64,000 nucleotides of DNA, from assembly GCA_014607495.2 (NCBI GenBank), contig CP053159.1:13833501-13897500 (forward strand), read 5' to 3'. The notes under the pieces were generated by a model. It saw only the letters and a program-made list of their open reading frames with translations, had not been told where the DNA came from and searched no databases. Origin of the DNA: Carposina sasakii. Taxonomy: Eukaryota; Arthropoda; Insecta; Lepidoptera; Carposinidae. This document shows positions 22,174-33,100 of this stretch, piece after piece; the stretch's first letter is position 1, and each line of letters opens with the position of its first letter. The position numbers and the translations under genes are program-made.

Positions 22174-23094
22174 TTTTATTATTAGATACCTAATTGTGAT
22201 AATATTTAGAATAGTTAATTTTAAAAGTTCCTTTTGATAATAAAGACTTATAAATTTCATACAAACATTTACATAACAATAATAAATAACGATTATAATT
22301 TGTAACTTAAAATAGTTTACGTAAAAAGTGCCTTAAAGTGTTTATAACTGTGATTTTGTAAGACTTCTTAGATTGTTATTGTGCAATAGTATTATTACAT
22401 AAAAGCTATAATATTTTGCTACTGAATTATGTGCCTTTAGTACTGATCTTGTATTTTGTTTTGTTTAAATTATTAATGTTAAAGAGAGACAAATTAGTGT
22501 CGTCACTTGATTATTTTTTGAGTTATTTAGAGAATTTATTAATGAATATGGTTATTTTATTTATATTTTGATAATGATTATTACAGTTTTATCTCTTGTT
22601 TTTTCTATAATTCTTACAAATATAATTGTTTTAGAGAGATGTTTAATTTTGCTGAATAATAGTTACGTACAAAGTTGATCTCAATTATATTACTTAATAA
22701 TAAGTTAAGATTTTTTAGTTTAGATTTTTTAATACAATGTTCTCCTGGTGTCCATTCACTTATGTTTTTACCTAGTAATAAGATTAAACTTTTTGATACG
22801 GTTTTTTACCAAAAAGGTACAATAAACGATTTTTATTTGTAAAACTGTGTTTAATTTTTGACATATTTTTTATTATATTGGTTCAAATTTTGAATGCAAA
22901 AGGGACTTTTATGCTTTTTTTTCTTAATAGGTAACATCTATTACAAAGTTTATATTGTAGATAGATAGAGCTAATAAATACGCATCTAATGATATATTAA
23001 CATCTTATGTTTAATTAATAAATATATGAAATATTATAAAAAAACAGTTTCAAAAATTTGTTTTGGCTGTCCTGTAAAATTTATGGATTTCGAT
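22174..23094 (+). other. Transposase 3' UTR and right subterminal region
   Basis: AT-rich sequence with poly(A) signals near 22240 (GATAATAAAGAC) and 22822 (ACAATAAACG). No further ORF of note. The word CAAAAGGGACTTTTATGC near 22900 echoes the left-end repeats. Confidence 0.5.
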
Positions 23095-23604
23095 TTGTGC
23101 CCCTTTTGTATTCAAGGAGCGATATATGCCCGATTTCAGCTTCATATGTATAGCGGTTTTCGTAAAAACTATGAATTCCCGTTTGTCCCCTTCCCGTGGG
23201 AATTTCGGGAAATCCGTTTTTAGTCCTCCCTCGCTGTCCCCAATGAACATATATGCCCGATTTCAGCTTCATATGTATAGCGGTTTTCGTAAAAAATATA
23301 GAATTCCCGTTGGTCGCCTTCCCGTGGGAATATCGGGAAATTCTTATAGCCTATGTTCATCCAGGTCCAATAAGGATTCTAACGGTGAAAGAATTTTTGA
23401 AATCGGTCCAGTAGTTTTTGAGCCTATTCATTACAACCAAACAAACAAAGTTTTCCTCTTTATAATATTAGTGTAGATGTAGATACGTACATTACACGCC
23501 CTCTATCCCCCAAAGAGGTTGGCAGTTGTTCTCCTCTATGGAGGTTGGGCAGTAGCTTAGATGAATCACGTCACTGGGCAATGGTGTGCAATTCACAGAC
23601 CCAC

Positions 23605-24040
23605 TTTTCACCGGTTAGCTTATTAAGTCGCACGTGAGTAGGGGTGAGCCTACCGCCGCTTTTCGGGCACAAATTCAACAATCTAGCTGCTGGTAACGAA
23701 ATACAATGGAACAGGTTACCACGTCATCTATATCTAGATATACATATAATAAAATTGTAACGGATCGATGTTTGTGCACGCTAATCTCAGAAACGGATGG
23801 ACCGATTTCGATGCAGTTTTCAGGAATATATTGTGACAGGTCCCACTTAACATATAGGCTACTTTTTATCCCGGATAATTTCGACATTTTATTTTTTCTG
23901 CAGTCCACGCGGACGGAGTCGCGGGCGTCCACTAGTTCTAGATAAGTCTTAAGTATAAGCTTTTAGCGTCAGACCACGCATCACGGGCAGATAAGGTTGA
24001 CTTTGGGTCCTATGGTATTGTGGTGTTAGTTTAACCCACT
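23605..24040. repeat. Dispersed repeat fragment (GTGAGCCTACC / TCACGGGCAG family)
   Basis: GTGAGCCTACCGCCGCTT, GCATCACGGGCAGATAAGGT and GTTAGTTTAACCCACTTA recur in the same order at about 31010-31140 in the TOGARAM intron. Here the block is split by the Helitron at 23727-23935. Class unknown. Confidence 0.5.
23727..23935 (+). mobile_element. Short Helitron, 209 bp
   Basis: A|TCTATATCTAGATATACATA at the 5' end; CCACGCGGACGGAGTCGCGG then GCGTCCACTAG|T at the 3' end. The 3' end is identical to that of the Helitron ending at 6548, in opposite orientation, so both use the same transposition machinery. Confidence 0.8.
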
Positions 24041-25856
24041 TATTCCTTATTTTGAAATATAATAAATATTAATACCTAATCATAGGTATTTTCTGTAGGT
24101 ACTTAGTACTTCACTCTCACGGAGGTTATACCTACAATGTTTTTCGTCGTCGACTTTTCCTTGCCTATGTACTATACCTAGTAGATATACTTAGATAGGT
24201 AAGGAAAAGTCTACCTACTACCTGCGCATTCTGCTTATCATCACGAACATTTTTTACCTTAGAAGTATACAGAATGTAGCGAAAACCTATGTAAATAGTC
24301 CACTATAGAGAACATATTTCCAAAATTTGAGACTCGAAATCACATGTTTATTTTTCAAAATTGTATGAACATTCCTGAGTTGTTTAGAAATTTTCCATTG
24401 GTACTACTCGTATCTGAAAAAATAAACATGTGATTTCGAGTCTCAAATTTTGGAAAAGGTTCTCTATAGTGGGCTATTTACAGAGCTTTTCGCTTAACTT
24501 ACCCCTGTATAGTTGGGAAGGGTGGCTGCTGTCCAAAATTACGTAAGTCAGTAAAATTGAACATGATTTAACTACCATAGATAAGTAGTAGGAGATACAT
24601 TAGCATAATTGGAGTAGTAGGAGATACATTAGCATTATTGGAATATTCTATTAATAGTTCAATTTACACATGTTTTAAACCTTGGCCTTGCTTGCTGTAA
24701 CGCAAAAGATGGCCTTGCGTAATGCGTAATCATGGTAGTGAAACATTTCGTTAGGTAGAAAGTCAGGGTAGAGGTAAACCTACCTACTTGTACCTTTAGT
24801 AGGTAATGAACTAGTTGGGCGTCCACGACTTGTTCCGCGTACGTTTTCCCTTTGGGATGTTGACTATGGTTGAATTTTAATGACATAAATAAATAACCAC
24901 AATCATACAATACCTATCTGTAAAATTACACGAGGTAGTAATATTTAAGCCTTCAAAGTTAAGTTGGCAAGTCCATTTTTCAAATGTGAAATTAATTGAA
25001 AATTACAACATCACATGAGCACCTGCATCTTTTACAGCAACTTTTTTTTTGTGACCATATTTATAAACGCAACATTTAATATAGATAGGTGTCAAACAAA
25101 AGTTCTTTTACGCGCATACAAGTTACCTACCTACTGAAAACATGACGTCATAATGTGGTAGCCGTTTGTATGGAGCGTTTTTTGACTAGACTAAAATTGT
25201 GATTTTGAAATTGTTACATGAAAGGCACGTGTGTTTACATGCAAGTTTTCACGCTAGCGAAGTATTTCTTTCGCAAATGTTTCTTTCATTTTATGATCTT
25301 TCGATATAAATACAAATAACTGTCAACATCCATATTCATGTGGGAATTTCGAGAATAAAAGTAACCCAAATTACTCCCGTGTTAATACATTCTACTAGAA
25401 TACATCAGCTGCATCTTCTTCCGTGCATGTCGTAAGAGTCGACTACATAAGGAACTCGGCTATTTTATTATTTAAGTACCTATAATTACCTATTTATTTA
25501 TTTTGGGCCGTTACATTATGTATACCTTGTATATCCAACGGACGACAACAGAAGCATAGAGGAATAATCTTATTCCTCTATGACAGAAGGTACTATTACA
25601 TTTTGATCACATTGTATTGGAACAGGCATATTACTGCCCACTTAATACTTTCTTTCTAGGTATAATTAGGTAAGTACCTATTTACTTCCTAAATCCTGTA
25701 GAAAGTATGCTGTCGCGACCCTATTTATTATTACCTAATTAATATTCAAGGTAAAACCTTTAGTAACTTATGTAGGAAATTTGTGCTTTAGGCATATTTC
25801 TCTATGCCTTAGGTGAACTTTTAGTTAAATAGTAGACAAGTACAGTACCTATATCT
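24041..25856. other. Intergenic, mostly unassigned
   Basis: Contains one old MITE copy (24269-24508), a short direct repeat AGTAGGAGATACATTAGCAT at about 24587 and 24618, a palindrome GAGGAATAATCTTATTCCTC near 25560, and GTGCATGTCGTAAGAGTCGA near 25427. The last word also occurs near 57335 and, inverted, 36537, so it belongs to a dispersed repeat. No gene was recognised. Confidence 0.45.
24269..24508. mobile_element. MITE, ACAGGGTGTAACAAAA family, copy 3 (decayed)
   Basis: ACAGAATGTAGCGAAAACCT at the left and TTCGCTTAACTTACCCCTGT at the right. The inner self-complementary part (ACTCGAAATCACATGTTTAT and its inverse) is well kept, while the ends have drifted. Confidence 0.7.
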
Positions 25857-26822
25857 ACAGGGTGTAAAAAGACAACGTTGTTATTTTAATACCTCGTATT
25901 CTTTGTAACGTAACGATCATTTTTTTCTATGGAACTAACCCTGGGCAACGAAAAAATTTTTTTTGATTTTTTTTATTGCAAGCAATGTATTCGATTGACA
26001 AATGTACCTACAAAACTAACATTTTTAAATATTAATATGGTGTCTTTAAAAAAAATTTTGTTAACTGTTTCCAGATGGATTTATTAAAAAAAATGCTGAT
26101 ATTCATGTAACTTTGGACCTCAATATCTTGGAAACCCGTTGTTTCCCAGGGATGGTTCTATAGAAAAAAAAGCCGACAAGTGCGAGTTGAACTCGCGTGA
26201 AGAGGGTTCCGTACGATATTACCTATCATGTTTTTTTAAATCTGACAAAAAGTTGGTACGCACAATATTGAGTGATTTACCATGTTATTTTAATATCATG
26301 GACTTCTTATAGGTTTTCCTATAATCTATAAGGAGAAAACTAATTTCTGTATTTTTTTCAAAATTTTAGGTTCAGTAGTTTCGGAGATAAGGGGGGGGAA
26401 TGGTCAATTTTCGTCTATTTTCTTGAATAACTTGGAAACTATTTATTTTAAAATTACAAAAAAATACATTTAAGATCTTCTCAACAAGACCTTTCATTTG
26501 ATATGCCACACGATGCAGTTTTCAGATTTTTTTTTTTAATTTTCCCCTTCCCCCCCAAAAATGACCCCCCATATACAGATTTCATCTGCTCACGTCACAC
26601 CTCTGTGTTTGGGTCACAGGAATTGATATGTGTACCAAATTTCAACTTAATCGGTCTAATAGATTCGGAGATAATTGACTGTAAGCGACGGACGGACAGA
26701 CACACGAGTGATCCTATAAGGGTTCCGTTTTTGTATTCAGACGTACGGAACCCTAAAAATGATCGTGTTGTTACAAAGAATACGAGGTATTAAAAGAACA
26801 AAGTTGTCTTTTTACACCCAGT
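25857..26822. mobile_element. MITE, ACAGGGTGWTTTTT family, copy 2, with a nested element
   Basis: The termini ACAGGGTGTAAAAAGACAAC and, inverted, ACTGGGTGTAAAAAGACAAC continue into GTATTCTTTGTAAC and its inverse. Interior words CTTTGGACCTCAATATCTTG and AATGATCGTGTTG align with the copy at 17169-17546. The extra length is the nested element at about 26170-26757. Confidence 0.8.
26170..26757. mobile_element. Nested repeat with GGGTTCCGTAC termini
   Basis: Near its ends lie AGGGTTCCGTACGATATTAC and the inverse ACGTACGGAACCCTAAAAA. The interior contains GACGGACGGACAGACACACG and a pyrimidine-rich stretch. This type is widespread in insect genomes. It lies in the MITE at an A-rich site, splitting words that are adjacent in other copies. 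Confidence 0.65.
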
Positions 26823-27169
26823 ATATAGGTAAACAAGTATGCAACATTCTTGATATAAGTACATACATTACCTATCAAGACAGATAAGATAATTAGAGCT
26901 ACGTGTAGGTAGTAGCTTTAGGTATCGAGACCACTAATAGTTTACAAAGTACCTAGTTAAACCCTTTAGAAAGCAATCGTTAGGTACATTTTTTACGTTC
27001 GCCAATTGAGTTCACGGCACAATACCCCTCGAGGAGGTGAGGTATTCAAATGGGGTGAACTATGTACGTCTCATCGATTGGTCAGGGGCGGCGTGGCGTA
27101 CCGGGCGATCATTAACCCAGTAGTGTGGCGGTTGGCGGCGCGGCCGGGCACGCGAGCTGTCTACACACC
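26823..27169 (+). promoter_or_regulatory. Upstream region and 5' UTR of the TOGARAM-like gene
   Basis: GC content and CpG frequency rise from about 27000 onward, in contrast with the AT-rich repeats to the left, as expected for the start of a housekeeping or ciliary gene. A possible start site near 27000-27060 cannot be fixed. No TATA box was seen. Confidence 0.4.
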
Positions 27170-30100
27170 ATGCAGCTGCCCGAGCCACCGCCGCCTCCTC
27201 TCGCGCCGCTCTGGGACCGCGTGCTCAGAGCCCGCGCCTTGCCTCCCGATCTCGACGTGCAACTTCTCTACGTAGCTATTAGAGACAGACTGATCCATCC
27301 CGAGTGGGAAGTACGTTTGCATGCTCTACGAGTCCTAGCCGATCTTCTGCCGCTGTCCGGGAACGCACTGTCTTTTCCATTCGATCAGGTGGTGGATAAC
27401 CTCGGTCATAGCTCACCTAACGTCCGAAAAGCTGCTTTAGACGCTCTCAAAGTGTTTTGCAACCATTGCGAAAATCCGGATTGTGCTACTCGTGCGATTA
27501 TAGACAAATGCTCGTATCGTAACATTAGGCCGCATTCGGCCAATATTGACACAAAGGTTAATGTTATAACAGGACTAATCTTGTCATTACCTTCCTTGTT
27601 AACGATCTTGAGAAGAAGAAATCCAGCTCTTGATATGTTCCCGATATTTTCAATATTAGGAGAAAAATTATATGACCCATTTCATAAAGACGTGGCTCAG
27701 AGGTCGCTCATTAAACTCCGTAGGGTCTGTGGAGCCCGAGATTACATGATGCTGTTATCAAGATTGGACACCAAAGTTCAAAATAAGTTTCGAAAACTTT
27801 GTGAAACTTTTGACGAAGATTCTCTCGATGTTTACTATGCCCCCAGACAAATTAGTTTAAGGGACGGAAACAACCAGCAGTTAGTTCAAATTAACCAAGT
27901 ATTTAATGCACCAGTTTCTACTCCTTTACGAATATCATCAGACTCATCCTCCGACGATTCGTATAGATATTTACCCTTTTATACCAATAATAATTTTGCT
28001 AAAGTTATCATTGAGACAGAAATAAAGTTCGACTCTGACACTGCCATAACGATGACTGTTTTAGAAGAGAATGAGACTGAATCCGAAAAGAATCTGTGCA
28101 GCGAAGAAGATTATGACAGTTCAGATAGAAATATGCTTAGATATGGGTCTGATGACGATGATTCAGATACAGATGTTGTGGTGAAAAAGGTTAGATTTGG
28201 AGGCGAAAGTGTTAAAATACGTACACCTGATAGCGATGCTCTACTTACGAGTGAAGATGATATTAACCAAATCAAGCTGAAGGCTATAGATAACATTCAA
28301 GAGGTTACCACAGAAAATACAGTGGCATTGATGAGTAAAGCAAACGAGATAAAGCGCGAGGCATACGAAAGGGAATCTTTCGGAAAACAACAGAAGCGGA
28401 GCGGTATACCCCTGCCTGTGATACACAACAAATCGAAAAAGACAATTGAAATCAATAGTTACGGAAAAGTAAAGTTAAAATCCAAGTCGTTGAGTGAGTT
28501 GTACGATTTTTTTAGGACTAAAAACGAGGTGCCGAAAGATGGTTCAAGTTTTGCACTTACTTTATCCGAAGTTCGTTATCCGGAGAAGGTACCAAGCCCA
28601 GTTGAACCCCACAAGGAAATAGAGGTTTTGCACAATTTGCAGCGCAGCCCTACAGTGTCGCCGCGGAGACAGACTCGGATCCATTTGGAACAGAATGGGT
28701 AAGAAAAAAATCCGATATGTACCTATATAAATAAATGAGTAATACTTATCTGTAGCTGACTACGATTGCAGTAAGTAGGTAGGTAATAGATTAGGGAATA
28801 AGCAGGATTGTTGTATTGGTTTTCCAGCTATGTCCTAAACCTGCTGGCCTCGTCGCCTCTTAAAGAGGAGGAGCTGAGCCCCCGGCCTCCATCCCCACTC
28901 CGAGGACACTATGAGTGGGAAGACCTGGGACTTGTACCAGACCATGTCATAGATCAGCTTCATAATAAGGTAAAGTTCCAGTAGTATATTGTAGCGAGAT
29001 ATTTTGACAAGTTTTTTTTACTCTGATTTTATAATTTGTTTTATATGTTGGTTCACAGGAGAACTGGATATCAGCAGTGAAGGCAGCTGACCTGCTCCAC
29101 AGCATGTTGCTGGATGCTGAAAACGTGAGGAAGATGGGGCCGGCAGCTCTGTCGCTGGTGCAGCATATGTGGGCGCTAAGCGATGCGGTGAGTATTTTAC
29201 CAAACCTTTATCTTGATCAGAGACTTCTCCTTGAAACTGACGATCTTCTGATCTTACATAGACCCAATCAATACTGTTGGAAGATGTAGGACGTCATTTA
29301 GGTATTCTCAAAGAAAAATGTATTCCATTTGGCGCAGGTGTCAGCTGCCAGAGCTCCCGCAGAAGGAGCGGTGTGCACGCTGGTGCGTTCAGCCGCCAAT
29401 GAGAATCTGAGGTCGATGCTTCCGGCGCTGGTCTCCCGAATGAGCAGGGAACCTCTCCCAGCTGCGCTACCACATGCCTTGCTGCAGAGACTGGCTTTGC
29501 ATCACATTGTGGACCTGATCTTTGATCCGGAGATGATTGGGGTAAGGTTTAACAAAAGGGGTATGTTAAGCAAAAAGCTATGTAAATAGCCCACTAAAAG
29601 GAACCTACCCACAAAACTTCAGACTCGAAATCACATGTTTATTTTTCCATGCATGCAGAATTCCTACACAACTCAAGAATGTTCATACAATCGCAGAAAA
29701 AATAAACATGTGAATTTTAGTCTCAAATTTTGGAAATAGGTTCTCTATAGTGGGCTATTTACATACATTTTCGCTTAACATACTCTTTCTGTTACGCCCT
29801 GTATGTCATCAACCATATGTATAGTATCTACACACAATATCGATATAATCCTTTCTGTCACTTTATTCCTTCAGCTTTACACTTGAGATGCATGTGTTCT
29901 TCCTGTTATTCACACCTGCAACTGTGATCAGGTATCAGGAGACTGTAACTCAGTGCAGAGCGCCCAGCTCCGTGCCGCCCTGTGCCTGGCACGGGCTGCT
30001 GGCCCGGCCGCCGTGCTGGCTGCAGTGAGAAGGAGGCTCGCTGGCACTGCTAGAGCTGATCTGTTCTGTGATCAGGTATGATAATGTGTCTGTTGGCGTT

Positions 30101-33100
30101 GAGTCTGCTAATTACTTTTTCACGATAGCATAACTTTCTGCTGAGCGCTATTCCTATTATAGGTACCGTATGTGTCTACTTTTTGTTCCCAGTTGCGAGA
30201 ACGTCTGCGTAGACCCGTCGAAAACATTAAACCAGTCCACCTGCCCAGGTACGTACAACACTTATCCACAGACCCATACTAATTGCAATGTCCCTCAAAA
30301 CCAAGTTACCTAGCTACATTAACGTTTTCCCAGGAGTTCCCAGCTGCCGGTGCCAGTGCGGCGTCGTGCCCGCTCCACACCGCCGCCGCCCGGCCCGCCT
30401 CCACGACGGCTGCGTCCGCTGCCGGACTCCGCGCCGCTGCCGGGTTAGTAACCTTACCTGATTTTATGGTCCACTGATTGAGCTTTAGGAAATTTTAAAG
30501 CATATCTCAGGCAGGCATAGCTCTTTGTTCTAAAAAACTGACGCTGCAGTGTTAAACTTAAACGCAATATTTGGCAAAGAAGGGTATCATCTAATAAGCA
30601 TAATGTCACACAAAGACCGTGCATTACATTATCCATGGTGTCACACATTATATCGTACGTAAGCACCTGCCGGCCTTCTGTACAGATGAATTGAATTGAG
30701 AGTGGCATCTCAATTGCAAAATAAAATTAGATATAGCTACGTTGGGTTTAGGTACCTTTATCTAGGTGGTATAAACAATCCTATTATGGAATAATTAACA
30801 AAATCACATGTTGTTACAGGTATATCACAACCTGGAAGAGACGTGCTTCTGAAACCACTTACTCCAATCGCGCTTAGTGATAAGTAAGTCCGTTTTCTTT
30901 TAGGATTTTTTTATTTAGCTTTTCACAGCGATTATTTAGCTATCATCAGCTGCGATCATCGGAGTAATTGTCATATCTATTCGATCCATACACGAAAGTT
31001 TCCGGTTCATAAGGGTGAGCCTACCAATGCTTACCAAGCACAAAGGCCAGAGGCTCATCTATCAGTTATAGCGGGCTGCATCACGAGCAGGGGAGGTTGA
31101 CTTCGGCTCCTTAAGGTATAAGTTAAACTAAACCCATTAACGTCGGATACGAATAGGAAATCACATCCGAAATATTTATATCGTATCGTATCGTATAGCG
31201 TAATATAGGAACATAAATAAAATCCTCATGAACTGATCAGCAAATAAAAATCAATGATCGAAAACGAACATTTCTGATACATATTTAAAACTGTATCTAC
31301 AAAGTTCAATATCACAGTCCACCAGGAAGTACCTATGTAGGCGTATCATCTAGGTAGCCTAGACACAGCCTAGACCTACGTAGGTATACGTAAGTAGAAA
31401 AAGCTCAGGGCAGCCTGGACAGTAACCTTGCCACCCCGTGGGATCCCACATCTGGTGCTTCGGCATCAAACCTATGAAACGATATATGGTATTTAATTAA
31501 ATAGAAGTTGAGCAGCTGATTATTTAACTTATTTATAACTTAGGCAGTTAGGAGTATGTATTATTTATTTTTTCTTCAGGAATAGGTAAAGACCAAAAGT
31601 TAATAATATCTATATTCATTTGTATAAATTATTATTTTTTCAGCGTATCATGATTGTTTTTGTTACTTCCACCACAGCACGACAACTCCGTAATTAAGTT
31701 TACCTAAATAACTCAGAACATTAAGCCCTACAAAATAAATACCTATTTATTATGCGTGACGAAAGCTTTCCAAATTAACCACTTTTAATAAGCACCCAGC
31801 CTAAATGACGCAAACTAAGCTAGACCGAGCGGAGACCCTGAAAATGAATTATTGGCCAAAATTAAATAGCAAATAAAAACATATCAACAGAAAAATCACC
31901 AACGACCATGAACTAAAATTCTTTCCAACAGCGGTTCCTAGAATTAATTACTATTTCTGAAGAATTGTCCGATGATTGTTATCTATGTGAAATAGAAATA
32001 CCTACTCCAGTTGGGTAGTAATTAGAATACATGTAGCAGAGAGTCACCAACCCCGTGACTAATAGTAAGACGCGAATCGATATTCATGATAGACACAAAA
32101 AAGACCCACCGACGACGGAGTTTCAAAGAAACCGTCAGAGTTAAAATGTCAAGTCGTGTAGTTACGCAAATCGTTTCTGTATAAGTAGCTAAGTTAAAAT
32201 AATTTAATCAACACAAAAAAGCTATATAAAATATGAGTGAGACATTTGTTTCCCTGTTTGCATTACATTTTGTTTCGCTGTAGTTCTTTTATACGATCTA
32301 AGTTTGGAATGGCTACTCGGTTTCGTAGCAACGCTTTTACACGTGTTTCCCCTATACATACAAAGAAACAGCTTGGGTGATAACAACTTGCATTGTTACA
32401 ACAAGTAGTTACGAACCATAGTTAGAATTAACTGTAAGAAAATCTTTCTTGGGTGATAACAACTTGTATTGTTACAACAAGTAGGTAGAAAATTTTCTTG
32501 AAAATCTCTTAAACAACTTGCATATAAGAAAATCTTTCTTGTATCTCATTGTTACGTAGTTACGTTGAATTAACAATTTTCAGAGTTTTTCCTCTTATCA
32601 GATATCCAGAAATTACAACACAGTTTTTCCGTATGATGAAAACCAAAACAATTGTCACCCACCACATGGTAGGGGGAAAATCCTCCATTTAACACTGCCA
32701 TACCTACAAAGTTTATAGTAGTTACTTTCTTAATATTTATTGCAAAACATATTAGAAACAAAACATATTTAGAATCTCAATTTCTATATATTATCCACAG
32801 GCCATAGGCGACAACATATATATAACTTATTACAATCATTGATCCCAAAACTGTTAACCACCTCAGTCTCGTCAGGACTCTCTTCATTTCTCAATACGAG
32901 TACCATATTCAATTATGCTTGTTTGTATTTATTTATCCTTTTCTATAACATGTTCTCTTTCAATTACAACTCTGCCGCATTTTAACTTACGATATTATCT
33001 ACTCTGGGTCGTAATTTATACCAATTACGTTCATTCACCACGAATTTGGCTGTTTGTGACCAAGAGCATTAGATTTGTAATAGCGTGCTCGTTGCCACTA

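Larger units (their letters stand above)
6992..23121 (+). mobile_element. 16.1-kb TIR DNA transposon (possibly Sola-like), autonomous type
   Basis: The left end CGCTCCTTGAATACAAAAGG and the inverted right end match at 26 of 27 bases. Direct ATAT repeats lie at 6988-6991 and 23122-23125. Neighbouring repeat units in the host Helitron keep the uninterrupted site (AATGAACATATATGCCC at about 23241), which confirms both the boundaries and a 4-bp duplication. The element carries a promoter-like region and spliced 5' UTR (about 7190-7285), an intron loaded with other elements, and a transposase gene (19776-22173) with poly(A) signals. The 4-bp duplication and the transposase type are compatible with the Sola superfamily. 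That assignment is inference. Confidence 0.85.
6548..23477 (-). mobile_element. Non-autonomous Helitron interrupted by a 16.1-kb transposon
   Basis: Read on the minus strand, the element begins A|TCTACACTAATATTATAAAG near 23477. It ends at 6548 with a GC-rich terminal hairpin (CCACGCGGACGGAGTCGCGG) and CTAG|T. These are the 5' TC, 3' CTRR and A/T insertion marks of Helitrons in the form common in Lepidoptera. Without the insertion it is about 800 bp. The body carries at least four units of a ~125-bp tandem repeat containing TCCCGTGGGAATTTCGGGAA (near 6670, 6800, 6930, 23190 and 23310). No Rep/helicase gene is present. Confidence 0.75.

Noticed and set aside
6992..23121. CRISPR-like array
   Set aside because: The repeats here are contiguous tandem units without unique spacers, and the DNA is eukaryotic.
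27125..27169. Extended N-terminus of the TOGARAM-like protein starting at 27125
   Set aside because: The codon there is GTG; the first proper ATG with good context is at 27170.
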